A stretch of 62,681 bases of DNA from an uncultured Clostridia bacterium. GTDB taxonomy: Bacteria; Bacillota; Clostridia; Oscillospirales; Acutalibacteraceae. The first letter of the stretch is position 1. The number at the start of each line of letters is the position of its first letter. Position numbers and translations under genes: made by a program. The DNA is taken from the NCBI GenBank assembly GCA_937898195.1, contig CALEJD010000033.1, positions 1 to 62,681 of the forward strand. The letters run 5' to 3'. Under the pieces are notes generated by a model that made no database searches, was not told the DNA's origin, and saw only the letters and a program-made list of their open reading frames with translations. Shown here piece after piece: positions 25,608 through 33,588 of the stretch.

Positions 25608-26111
25608 ATGAGCTACTTAAGTGAACTTCGTAAAATTGTAGGACATAGACCACTACTTTCTGCTGGTGCTACTGTCCTTGTAATAAAAGATAGTAAAATT
25701 CTTTTGAATCTCCGTTCCGATACAGAAACGTGGGGTATCCCTGGTGGTGGATTAGAGCTTGGTGAATGTTTAGAAGGAACTGCATTTCGTGAATTAAAAG
25801 AAGAAACAGGTCTTACTGCTGGGAAAATGACATTGGTCACTGTGTTGTCTGGTAAGGACTTTTATTTTGTTTACCCTAATGGTGATATGTTGTATTCCGT
25901 TGTTTCTTTATATCTTGCCGAAAATGTCAGTGGAGATTTAAAAATTACAGATGGCGAAAGTCTTAAACTTCAATATTTTAGTTTCGATAATTTACCAAAT
26001 CTCGAAAGCAGAGCAAAAACAATGATTGAGTGGATAAAAGAAAATAGAAAAGATTTAATAGGATATAATGATTTTGACAATAAATTTGTATTTACGGAGG
26101 TCAAGATTTGA
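25608..26111 (+). CDS. Nudix hydrolase
   Basis: 167 residues from the ATG at 25608, with AAAGGAG 7 nt upstream; the longer open frame from 25584 lacks a site. The complete Nudix box GX5EX7REUXEEXGU is visible (GGLELGE, then RELKEETGL), binding Mg2+ for hydrolysis of a nucleoside diphosphate linked to another moiety. The protein is a single domain; the substrate is unknown. Its stop overlaps the TTG start of the exonuclease gene by 4 nt, implying tight co-translation. Together with that gene it forms a small unit next to tRNA-Pro whose codon choice (more TTA, ATA, AGT) differs somewhat from flanking highly expressed genes. Confidence 0.9.
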   Translation: MSYLSELRKIVGHRPLLSAGATVLVIKDSKILLNLRSDTETWGIPGGGLELGECLEGTAFRELKEETGLTAGKMTLVTVLSGKDFYFVYPNGDMLYSVVSLYLAENVSGDLKITDGESLKLQYFSFDNLPNLESRAKTMIEWIKENRKDLIGYNDFDNKFVFTEVKI

Positions 26112-26953
26112 AAAGAAAAATATTGATTGTTGACGGAAGTAATCTATTGTTTCAAATGTTTTTTGGAATGCCTTCACGAATATATAATGAGCAAGGAATA
26201 GGTATATGGGGAGTGTTGGGCTTTGTTGGTGCTCTTCTTAAAATCGTTCGGCAAACAAATCCAACCCATCTTGCAGTTCTTTTTGATGGTGATAATAAGA
26301 ACAAAAGAACTTTAATAAATAGCGATTACAAAGCAAACAGAATTGATTATAGTCAAGCATGTGACGAAGAAAATCCATATTCACAATTAACATATGTTTA
26401 TCAAGCACTTCAATATTTAGGTATCACTTACGCAGAAACTACAAACTGTGAAGTGGACGATTGGATTTCTAGTTATACAAGTTTATATGGAAAAGATAAT
26501 GAAATTGTTGTTTCATCTTTCGATAGTGACTTTTTTCAATTAATAAGTGACAATGTTTCGATTTTAAGATATCGTGGAGATAAATCAATACTTTGTACAC
26601 CTAAATACTTACGAGAGAAATATGGAATTGAACCTTATCAATATGCTGATTTCAAATCGTTGACAGGAGATAAAGCAGATAACATTGTCGGCGCTGATAA
26701 AGTGGGAACAAAAACTGCAAGTGTGCTACTTCAAGAGTTTGGTTCACTTGATAATATAATTAGAAATGCAGAAACAATAAAAAAGCAATCAGTAAGAGAA
26801 TCTGTTACAAAGAATAGCGAACGTTTACTACGAAATTTGGAACTGATTAAACTTGATGGACAAAATGATGTTCCGGTTGGACTTGATGACATGCTATTTA
26901 CATATAGTAAAATAACGACAACGGAAGTTTTGCGTGGCATCGGACTTAAATAA
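26108..26953 (+). CDS. Stand-alone 5'-3' exonuclease / flap-endonuclease family protein
   Basis: 281 residues beginning at TTG 26108, with CGGAGGT 6-7 nt upstream. It covers only the PIN-like and H3TH domains found at the N terminus of DNA polymerase I: VDGSNLLFQMF, FDGDNKNKR, the acidic cluster CEVDDW, SSFDSDFFQL, and TGDKADNIVGADKVGTKTA. The metal-binding acidic residues are therefore present and it should be an active nuclease on flaps or single strands. A complete PolA with its own FEN domain is encoded at 28953, so this is a second copy with a distinct role, possibly repair or defence. The overlap with the Nudix gene shows co-expression. A hairpin terminator follows. Confidence 0.88.
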   Translation: MKRKILIVDGSNLLFQMFFGMPSRIYNEQGIGIWGVLGFVGALLKIVRQTNPTHLAVLFDGDNKNKRTLINSDYKANRIDYSQACDEENPYSQLTYVYQALQYLGITYAETTNCEVDDWISSYTSLYGKDNEIVVSSFDSDFFQLISDNVSILRYRGDKSILCTPKYLREKYGIEPYQYADFKSLTGDKADNIVGADKVGTKTASVLLQEFGSLDNIIRNAETIKKQSVRESVTKNSERLLRNLELIKLDGQNDVPVGLDDMLFTYSKITTTEVLRGIGLK

Positions 26954-27011
26954 GAGTATGATAATCTTTATGAAATCCATCTGTTAGATTTGTAAAATAA
27001 TTATAAGTAAA

Positions 27012-27057
27012 ACACCTATGAAGTCGGTTTCACTCCCAACCTCATAGGTGTGTTTTT
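27012..27057 (+). terminator. Terminator after the exonuclease gene
   Basis: ACACCTATGA (27012-27021) pairs with TCATAGGTGT (27042-27051), followed by GTTTTTA. The loop is 20 nt. Confidence 0.7.
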
Positions 27058-27103
27058 ATATTTCTTTAAAATTTTGTGAACTGTCGGTGTAATTTCCCAA
27101 AAC

Positions 27104-27118
27104 AAAACACCTATGAAG
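27104..27118 (+). repeat. Direct repeat of the terminator left arm
   Basis: The 15-bp word AAAACACCTATGAAG occurs at 27009-27023 and exactly again at 27104-27118, without the matching right arm. It may mark a duplication or rearrangement. Confidence 0.7.
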
Positions 27119-27150
27119 CTATATGTTATAATCTAACCTTATAATTATTA

Positions 27151-27250
27151 CTTTGTAACCCAATTTAAGAAAGTGCAACCCACTATCACGATTTGCAACC
27201 TGAATACTCAAATTGCAACCTGCCCCTTGAATTTGCAACCTTGGAGATTT
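27151..27250 (+). repeat. Five 20-bp units with conserved TTGCAACC core
   Basis: The word (T/G)TG(T/C)AACC ends exactly at 27160, 27180, 27200, 27220 and 27240. Each unit has a conserved half of ~8-10 bp and a variable half of ~10 bp. A 20-bp period places the cores on nearly the same face of the helix, as expected for repeated protein-binding sites or a transposon end. It is too short for CRISPR and the period is not a multiple of three. Confidence 0.8.
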
Positions 27251-27279
27251 TTGTATCAAAGGTGGAGTAGTTAGACAAA

Positions 27280-27315
27280 AAGCATCAACCGTTTTGGCTG
27301 GTGCTTAATTTTTTG
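27280..27315. terminator. Terminator of trpB
   Basis: AAGCATCAACC (27280-27290) pairs with GGCTGGTGCTT (27296-27306) with one mismatch and one G-T pair. A-rich DNA to the left gives a U tract for the minus-strand transcript; AATTTTTT on the right could serve the plus strand. Confidence 0.7.
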
Positions 27316-27325
27316 TTGTTTACGT

Positions 27326-28546
27326 TTATCTAATTCCGTAATTTTCAATTACATAGTCCATATCTTTATCGCCACGACCTGAAAGGTTGATAAGAATTGA
27401 ACCGTGTTCCATCTGCTGTGCAAGTTTCATACCGAATGCAACTGCGTGTGAGCTTTCAATAGCAGGGATAATACCCTCCATACGAGAAAGCTTGAAGAAT
27501 GCGTCGATTGTTTCTTCGTCGTCGATTACATCATATTTAACTCTGCCAAGTTCTTGCAAGAATGCGTGTTCAGGGCCAGATGATGGATAGTCAAGACCAC
27601 TTGCAACTGAATAAACAGGAGCAGGCTCGCCGTTTTCGTCTTTAAGCATAATACTGTTGAAACCGTGCATAATTCCTTCTGTTCCGTATTTAAGACTTGC
27701 TGCGTGGTCACCCATTTTAGGACCACGGCCAAGTGGCTCGATACCGTAAATATCAACAGGGTCATTCAAGAAACCTGCGAAGAGACCTGCTGCGTTACTA
27801 CCACCACCAACACAAGCAACAATAGCGTTAGGAAGATGACCTGTCATTTCAATAAATTGTTCTCTTGCTTCAATACCAACAACGCTCTGGAAATCACGAA
27901 CCATCATTGGGAATGGGTGAGGGCCTAAAACTGAACCGATGCAATAAATACAATCTTTATATTCTTTGCTGTATGCGTCAAATGCTGCGTCAACTGCTTC
28001 TTTAAGTGTCTGTAAACCGTGAGTAACTTCAACAACATTTGCACCAAGAATTTTCATTCTTGCAACGTTTGGTGCTTGTTTTTTAATGTCAACAGAGCCC
28101 ATATAGATGTCACATTCAAGACCAAAATATGCCGCCGCAGTTGCAAGAGCAACACCGTGCTGACCTGCACCGGTTTCTGCAATAATCTTTTTCTTGCCCA
28201 TATATTTTGCAAGAAGTGCTTCACCCATACAGTGATTTAATTTATGAGCACCTGAATGGTTTAAATCTTCACGCTTCGCATAGAGCTGAACTTTACCACC
28301 GAGAGCATCTGAAAGTCTTTCAAGATGTGTAACTGGTGTTGGTCTGCCTTGAAATTCTTTACGAATTCTGCGAAGCTCTGCAATGAATTTTCTTGACTGA
28401 CAAATTGAGAAATATGCCTCTGTAATCTCTGCCATAGCATTCTTTAATTTGTCGTCAATATAAACTCCACCGTATTTGCCGAAATAACCATCCTTATCAG
28501 GATAATTGTTAAAATAAGTTTCAAAATCAACATTATTGAGAATCAT
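27326..28546 (-). CDS. trpB: Tryptophan synthase beta chain
   Basis: 406 residues. It condenses indole with serine to give tryptophan. PLP-lysine Lys102 is in NHSGAHKLNH, the catalytic Glu is in AETGAGQHG, and the phosphate-binding GGGSNA is intact. The classic HTGAHKINN is altered to HSGAHKLNH, marking a divergent TrpB1. No trpA or other trp gene is beside it; polA is divergent upstream and an accessory island lies downstream. The leader is a Trp-specific T-box riboswitch, so the gene responds to uncharged tRNA-Trp. Alone it could make tryptophan from external indole. AAGGAGG precedes the ATG. Confidence 0.94.
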   Translation of the reverse strand: MILNNVDFETYFNNYPDKDGYFGKYGGVYIDDKLKNAMAEITEAYFSICQSRKFIAELRRIRKEFQGRPTPVTHLERLSDALGGKVQLYAKREDLNHSGAHKLNHCMGEALLAKYMGKKKIIAETGAGQHGVALATAAAYFGLECDIYMGSVDIKKQAPNVARMKILGANVVEVTHGLQTLKEAVDAAFDAYSKEYKDCIYCIGSVLGPHPFPMMVRDFQSVVGIEAREQFIEMTGHLPNAIVACVGGGSNAAGLFAGFLNDPVDIYGIEPLGRGPKMGDHAASLKYGTEGIMHGFNSIMLKDENGEPAPVYSVASGLDYPSSGPEHAFLQELGRVKYDVIDDEETIDAFFKLSRMEGIIPAIESSHAVAFGMKLAQQMEHGSILINLSGRGDKDMDYVIENYGIR

Positions 28547-28559
28547 ATTTGTTCCTCCT

Positions 28560-28846
28560 TAAAAAATAAAAAATCCATCCCACAAAAATATGGGACAGAC
28601 TTAAAATAATCTGCGGTACCACCCAAATTCGCATTTGAAATGCGCACTCATCGTGTACAAATATACACTTAGCACTGTAACGGTTGCCCTCCGTCTTATC
28701 TACTAACATACGCTTTCGACTCGCCCTCAAAAGTCCATTCATTGAAATTCTTATTGCCGTATTCTCACCATCAACGGCTCTCTTCGAATAAGTTAAAATC
28801 AATTACTACTCTTTATCATCGGTTTAATTGGTTAAATATTAACTTA
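28560..28846 (-). promoter_or_regulatory. Tryptophan T-box riboswitch (transcriptional) of trpB
   Basis: On the minus strand the leader carries the T-box core TGGGTGGTACCGC (complement of 28613-28625), which pairs with the tRNA acceptor end, and Stem I features AGTAGTA and AGAGAGCCG near its 5' side. The 3' side of Stem I reads GAATGGAC, placing TGG (complement of 28735-28737), the Trp codon, at the specifier position. A terminator follows the T-box: TCTGTCCCA (complement of 28591-28599) pairs with TGGGATGGA (complement of 28574-28582), then a U tract. Uncharged tRNA-Trp would stabilise the antiterminator and turn trpB on. Confidence 0.92.
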
Positions 28847-28851
28847 CAAGA

Positions 28852-28880
28852 ATTTTAGCACTATAAAAAGATAATGTCAA
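28852..28880 (-). promoter_or_regulatory. Promoter of the T-box/trpB transcript
   Basis: Minus-strand TTGACA (complement of 28875-28880), 17 bp, TAAAAT (complement of 28852-28857). Confidence 0.65.
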
Positions 28881-28952
28881 TAGCAAATTTTATATGGTAT
28901 TTATTTACATAATATGTTATACTAATTATAACTATGATTTTGGAGTTGCGTT

Positions 28953-31538
28953 ATGAAAATTTTAGCAATTGACGGTAACAGTATTTTGAATAGAGCTTTT
29001 TATGGTATTCGTGCTTTGTCAACCAAAGACGGCAGATTTACCAATGGTATTTATGGCTTTATGACTATTTTAATGAAACTTCGTGATGAGGTGAGTCCTG
29101 ACGGTGTTGCTATCGCTTTTGACCTTAAAGCACCAACATTCCGTCATAAGATGTATGATGGATATAAGGCTAATCGTCACGGAATGCCACCTGAACTTGC
29201 TCAACAATTACCTGTGCTCAAAGAACTTTTAACAACTTTGGGTTATAAAATCGTAACTCTTGAGGGCTATGAAGCAGATGATATTCTCGGCACAGTTGCG
29301 GGCATGTGCAAAGACGGTGACGAATGCTTTATCGCAACAGGGGATAGAGACTCATTCCAACTTATCCGTGATAATGTTACTGTTTTGTTGCCACACACAA
29401 AAATGGGCAAAACAACAACTGAAATTTATACTTCACAGCGCCTTATGGAAGAATATGGCGTTGAGCCACTCCAAATGATTGACATAAAAGCACTTCAAGG
29501 TGATACATCTGACTGTATTCCAGGTGTGGCTGGTGTAGGTCAGAAAACAGCAGGGGATTTAATTCAGAAATTCGGCTCAATCCAGAATATTTATGATAAT
29601 ATCGACACTCTCGAAATCAAAGAAAATCTTAAAAATAAGCTTGTTACAGATAAAGAAAAGGCATTTTTAAGTTATACTCTCGGCAAAATCATTAATGATG
29701 CACCAATCGGTTGTGCTCTTTCTGATTTTGTACCAGCTTCTGCAGACGAAGAAAAAGCAAGAGCAATGCTTGCTGACCTTGAAATGTTCAAGATTATTGA
29801 AAAACTTGAGTTTTCAGCGCCAACTACTGTTGAGAAAAAGGACGAAAAAGTCAAAGAATTGGGCTTTTCTGCTGACTTTTCAACTGATGACCTTTTAAAT
29901 AAAATCAAAGCAGAAAAAGAAGCCTATTTCACAGTTGACTACAAAGATTTAGATAATCCTGAGTTTTGCTTCTTATGTGATAACATAGTTTATCACCTTG
30001 AGCCAATGCATTTGGGATATTTTGATTTTGTAAAATCCGTTTTAGAAGACGAAGAAATCAAGAAATATACAGATAATTCAAAGCTTTTATACAGATTTGC
30101 ATTCCTTAATAAAATCGAAATTAAAGGAATGACTCTTGATACATCTTTGGCAGGGTATATTCTTAATCCGTCAGCGAATGGATATAGCCCATTGCGACTT
30201 TGCGAAGAATATAAAGCACCAATTCCAAAGGTGCAAAGTGATTTGAGTCTAGCACAAGATTGTGCAGTAATGAAATCAGTTTCATTAAGACTTAAAACAC
30301 AAATTGAAAGCAATAATCAAGAATATTTGCTTTATAATGTTGAAATGCCACTTGCAGAAGTATTGGCATCTATGGAGCATTTAGGCTTTATGGTTGACCG
30401 TAAGGGCATTGCAGAATTTACACAGAAAATAAGCGGTGAATTAAAACAAATTCAAACAGAAATATATGAATTAGCAGGCGAAGAGTTCAATATCAATTCA
30501 CCAAAACAGTTGGGCGTAATTCTTTTTGAAAAGATGGGACTCCCTGCAAAGAAAAAGACCAAGAGTGGCTATTCAACAAATGCAGACGTGCTTGAAAGTT
30601 TGCAGAATGAAAACCCAATAATTGAGAAAATTCTTTGGTTCAGAACACTTTCAAAGCTCTATTCAACATATTGTGAAGGACTTTTAAAAGTTATCGGTGA
30701 AGACGGAAGAATTCACTCTTCATTTATTCAGACAGAAACTCGCACAGGTCGAATTTCATCAACTGAACCAAATCTTCAGAATATCCCTGTCCGTAAAGAA
30801 ATCGGCAGAGAAATGAGAAAATTCTTTGTTGCGAAAGAAGGCTCACTTTTAGCAGATGCCGACTATTCACAGATTGAACTTCGTGTGCTCGCACATATTG
30901 CAGATGACGAAGAAATGCTTAAAGCTTTCAATAATGAAGTTGACATTCACACAGTTACAGCATCACAGGTGTTCAATATGCCATTAGAAATGGTAACACC
31001 ATTAATGCGTAGTCGTGCAAAAGCGGTTAATTTCGGTATTGTTTACGGTATCGGCGCATTTTCACTTGCAAAAGATATCGGCGTAACACGAAAAGAAGCA
31101 GACGACTATATCAAAGGCTATCTTCGTCTTTATTCAGGCGTTGATAAATATATGGAAACTGTTGTTGCAGATGCGAAAGAAAAGGGATATGTTTCAACTC
31201 TTTGGGAGAGAAGAAGATATCTTCCTGAACTTTCTTCATCAAACGGAATGCTCCGTGCATTTGGCGAAAGAGTAGCAAGAAATATGCCGATTCAGGGCAC
31301 GGCAGCCGATATTATCAAAATTGCAATGGTTAAAGTTTATAACAGACTTAAAGCTGAGAATATGCAAGCAAAACTCATTTTGCAAGTCCACGACGAATTG
31401 ATTGTTGAAGCACCAGAAAATGAAATTGAAAAAGCAGCCAAGATTTTATCAGAAGAAATGGAAAACGCTTGCCAGATGAAAGTTCGACTTCGTGCAGATG
31501 TGAATACAGGCAAAACTTGGTATGATGCTAAGGATTAA
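28953..31538 (+). CDS. polA: DNA polymerase I
   Basis: 861 residues. The N-terminal ~290 residues form the 5'-3' exonuclease (IDGNSILNRAFYG, YEADDILG, TGDRDSFQL, GDTSDCIPGVAGVG). The middle 3'-5' exonuclease-like domain lacks the DxE metal ligands, so proofreading is probably lost, as in many Firmicutes. The polymerase domain is intact: RTGRISSTEPNLQNIP, motif A DADYSQIELRV, motif B RSRAKAVNFGIVYG, motif C QVHDELIVE. It processes Okazaki fragments and fills repair gaps. GGAG lies 7 nt before the ATG, and an extended -10 (TGTTATACT, 28915-28923) lies upstream. The next gene begins 2 nt after the stop. Confidence 0.97.
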   Translation: MKILAIDGNSILNRAFYGIRALSTKDGRFTNGIYGFMTILMKLRDEVSPDGVAIAFDLKAPTFRHKMYDGYKANRHGMPPELAQQLPVLKELLTTLGYKIVTLEGYEADDILGTVAGMCKDGDECFIATGDRDSFQLIRDNVTVLLPHTKMGKTTTEIYTSQRLMEEYGVEPLQMIDIKALQGDTSDCIPGVAGVGQKTAGDLIQKFGSIQNIYDNIDTLEIKENLKNKLVTDKEKAFLSYTLGKIINDAPIGCALSDFVPASADEEKARAMLADLEMFKIIEKLEFSAPTTVEKKDEKVKELGFSADFSTDDLLNKIKAEKEAYFTVDYKDLDNPEFCFLCDNIVYHLEPMHLGYFDFVKSVLEDEEIKKYTDNSKLLYRFAFLNKIEIKGMTLDTSLAGYILNPSANGYSPLRLCEEYKAPIPKVQSDLSLAQDCAVMKSVSLRLKTQIESNNQEYLLYNVEMPLAEVLASMEHLGFMVDRKGIAEFTQKISGELKQIQTEIYELAGEEFNINSPKQLGVILFEKMGLPAKKKTKSGYSTNADVLESLQNENPIIEKILWFRTLSKLYSTYCEGLLKVIGEDGRIHSSFIQTETRTGRISSTEPNLQNIPVRKEIGREMRKFFVAKEGSLLADADYSQIELRVLAHIADDEEMLKAFNNEVDIHTVTASQVFNMPLEMVTPLMRSRAKAVNFGIVYGIGAFSLAKDIGVTRKEADDYIKGYLRLYSGVDKYMETVVADAKEKGYVSTLWERRRYLPELSSSNGMLRAFGERVARNMPIQGTAADIIKIAMVKVYNRLKAENMQAKLILQVHDELIVEAPENEIEKAAKILSEEMENACQMKVRLRADVNTGKTWYDAKD

Positions 31539-31540
31539 TT

Positions 31541-32404
31541 ATGAAAAAAATAATGTTTATATGCAGTGGTAACACTTGCAGAAGTCCCTTGGCAGAAGGG
31601 CTTTTCAAAAAATATCTTGCTGACAATAATATAACAGATGTTGAAGTTTCGAGTGCGGGGGTTTCTGTATTCCCCGGTGACGAAATCAGCGTCAATTCAG
31701 CTCTTGTGGCAATGAATAGGGGAGTTAATATCTCTCTTCATCGTGCCCGAAAACTCAACCCACAACACATTGTTGAAACGGATTTATTTGTGTGTATGAC
31801 CGAGAGCCATAGTGCTGTGATTTCAAAATATTACGACCCTTCAAAGATTATCACATTAAATGTGTCAGACCCCTATGGTCAAAGTATTGAAAAATATGAA
31901 AAGTGCGCACAACAAATAGAAAGTGCATTCCCACAAATCCTTGAAAAAATCAATGAGATTGCAACAATCTGTCAAATGGAAGAAAAGCATATCCCATTTA
32001 TTGCAGACCTTGAAAAAGAGTGTTTTGCAGAGCCTTGGAGTGAAGACTCATTGAAAGATGAACTCACCAATGAAACCGCAAGGTTTTATGTGATTGAAAA
32101 TCAAGGTGAAGTGCAGGGCTATATCGGTGCTAACAATATTTGTGGTGAAGTTTATATCACAAATGTGGCTGTGAATACGGGTGCTCGTGGCAAGGGTTAC
32201 GGCAAGAGATTGGTTAATCATCTCATTATGCAAAGTCTGTTTGAAGATGCACTTTTTGTAACTCTTGAAGTGAGAAAATCAAATGGAAACGCAATCGCAC
32301 TCTATGAAAAATGTGGATTCAAGAAAATTGGTGAGCGTAAAAACTTTTATTCAAAGCCCACTGAAGATGCATTAATTTATACTTTATATTTAAAGGAAAT
32401 ATAA
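31541..32404 (+). CDS. Fusion: low-molecular-weight protein phosphatase + RimI-type N-acetyltransferase
   Basis: 287 residues in two domains. Residues ~1-140 are an LMW protein-tyrosine/arginine phosphatase: P-loop CSGNTCRS (CX5R) at the N terminus and the general-acid DPYG. Residues ~145-287 are a GNAT acetyltransferase with the acetyl-CoA loop GARGKGYGKRL and the C-terminal ALYEKCGFKKIGERKNFY typical of RimI, which acetylates the N-terminal alanine of ribosomal protein S18. tsaD starts 2 nt downstream; rimI and tsaD are frequent neighbours, so the acetyltransferase half fits its context, while the fused phosphatase is unexpected. Both active sites look intact. The frame is continuous without a stop or shift between domains. 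Confidence 0.9.
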   Translation: MKKIMFICSGNTCRSPLAEGLFKKYLADNNITDVEVSSAGVSVFPGDEISVNSALVAMNRGVNISLHRARKLNPQHIVETDLFVCMTESHSAVISKYYDPSKIITLNVSDPYGQSIEKYEKCAQQIESAFPQILEKINEIATICQMEEKHIPFIADLEKECFAEPWSEDSLKDELTNETARFYVIENQGEVQGYIGANNICGEVYITNVAVNTGARGKGYGKRLVNHLIMQSLFEDALFVTLEVRKSNGNAIALYEKCGFKKIGERKNFYSKPTEDALIYTLYLKEI

Positions 32405-32406
32405 TT

Positions 32407-33426
32407 ATGAAAATTTTAGCTATTGAAAGCTCATGTGACGAAACTGCTGCAGCCGTTGTTGAAGACGGCAGAGTTGTATTGTCAAATGTAGTATCAACTC
32501 AAATTGAAAAACATAAAATATTTGGTGGCGTTGTGCCTGAAATCGCATCAAGATTACATACTGAGAATATCTCTTGGGTTGTTCAGAAAGCACTTACAGA
32601 TGCAAATTGTACTTTAGACGATATTGATGCTATCGGTGTAACTTATGCGCCCGGTCTTATCGGTGCTTTGCTTGTTGGTGTGAATTATGCAAAGGGATTA
32701 GCCCTTGCAAGTGGCAAACCACTTGTGCCCGTGCATCATCTTCGTTCACATATTGCGGCAAACTATATCACTCATAAAGAACTCAAACCACCATTTATGT
32801 GCCTTGTGGTGTCGGGTGGTAACACATTGCTTTGCAAAGTTAATGACTACACAGATTTTGAAGTGATTGGTCGTACCCGTGACGATGCGGCAGGTGAGGC
32901 TATGGATAAAGCCGCTCGCACTTTGGGACTTCCCTATCCCGGTGGCGTAAATTTGGATAAAATTTCAAAAGATGGGGATAATACAAAATATCAGTTCCCT
33001 AAACCAAGGGTTGATGGTAGTCCGTTAGATTTTAGTTTTTCGGGACTTAAAACATCTGCAATAAATCTTGTTCACAATGCAGAGCAAAAGGGTGAAACTG
33101 TAAATCCTGCTGATGTGGGTGCATCATTTATCAATGCTGTTGCAAATTCACTTTGTGAAAACACAGAAAAGGCAATGGAAATGACAAAAGCAAAAACTCT
33201 TGTATTAGCAGGTGGCGTATCTGCAAACTCTGTGCTTCGCAGTCGAATGGGAACTCTTGCAAATAAAAAGGGTTGGACACTCTATTTGCCTGATTTATCA
33301 CTCTGTGGTGACAATGCCGCAATGGTTGGTGCACAAGGCTATTTTGAGTTTTTGAAAGGGCAAAGAGCCACTATGGCACTCAACGGAAAAGCAACTGCAG
33401 ATATTTCAGCGGACTATGAAGAATAA
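32407..33426 (+). CDS. tsaD: tRNA N6-adenosine threonylcarbamoyltransferase
   Basis: 339 residues. It transfers the threonylcarbamoyl group to A37 of ANN-decoding tRNAs (t6A), acting with TsaB and TsaE, which are not encoded here. The ASKHA start IESSCDETAAAVV, the metal-binding HHLRSH (usual form HxEGH/HxxxH) and GGVSANSVLR near the C terminus match. It is the third gene of the polA operon with 2-nt spacing on the left. No terminator is obvious between it and pckG, but a strong promoter lies in that gap. Confidence 0.96.
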   Translation: MKILAIESSCDETAAAVVEDGRVVLSNVVSTQIEKHKIFGGVVPEIASRLHTENISWVVQKALTDANCTLDDIDAIGVTYAPGLIGALLVGVNYAKGLALASGKPLVPVHHLRSHIAANYITHKELKPPFMCLVVSGGNTLLCKVNDYTDFEVIGRTRDDAAGEAMDKAARTLGLPYPGGVNLDKISKDGDNTKYQFPKPRVDGSPLDFSFSGLKTSAINLVHNAEQKGETVNPADVGASFINAVANSLCENTEKAMEMTKAKTLVLAGGVSANSVLRSRMGTLANKKGWTLYLPDLSLCGDNAAMVGAQGYFEFLKGQRATMALNGKATADISADYEE

Positions 33427-33486
33427 AAACTGTATAAATATATAAAAACTATATATTAAATTGACAATTTATTAACATTTTACCTA

Positions 33487-33549
33487 TTGAACATTTTGGT
33501 AATTTAAGGTATAATAAATATACCAAAATTAAATTGGGTAGTTTGGTAT
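33487..33549 (+). promoter_or_regulatory. pckG promoter with three related half-sites
   Basis: TTGAAC (33487-33492), 17 bp, TATAAT (33510-33515). ATTTTGGTA (33493-33501) in the spacer and TACCAAAAT (33521-33529) at the transcript start are inverted copies with the -10 between them, an operator-like layout. ATACCAAA (33520-33527) can instead pair with TTTGGTAT (33542-33549), which is followed by TTTTTT, giving a small hairpin in the 5' leader. Control by a repressor, by attenuation, or both is possible. Confidence 0.6.
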
Positions 33550-33588
33550 TTTTTTCGAAAAGAAATTTTAATAAAGGAGTAAGGAAAT

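Larger units (their letters stand above)
26954..27325. other. 372-bp gene-free interval between exonuclease and trpB
   Basis: The interval holds a terminator (27012-27057), a second partial copy of the terminator's left arm (AAAACACCTATGAAG at 27009-27023 and again at 27104-27118), an array of five 20-bp units (27151-27250), and the trpB terminator (27280-27315). No plausible coding frame with a ribosome binding site is seen. Confidence 0.7.

Noticed and set aside
27151..27250. CRISPR-like array
   Set aside because: The conserved part is only ~8-10 bp, the units are 20 bp and there are no cas genes.
25431..27330. Integrated element with duplicated tRNA 3' end
   Set aside because: No second copy of the tRNA-Pro 3' end and no integrase gene were found downstream within the window, so site-specific integration is unsupported.
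28533..28802. Minus-strand open frame of 89 codons upstream of trpB
   Set aside because: It is the T-box leader read as protein; the RNA motifs explain the sequence.
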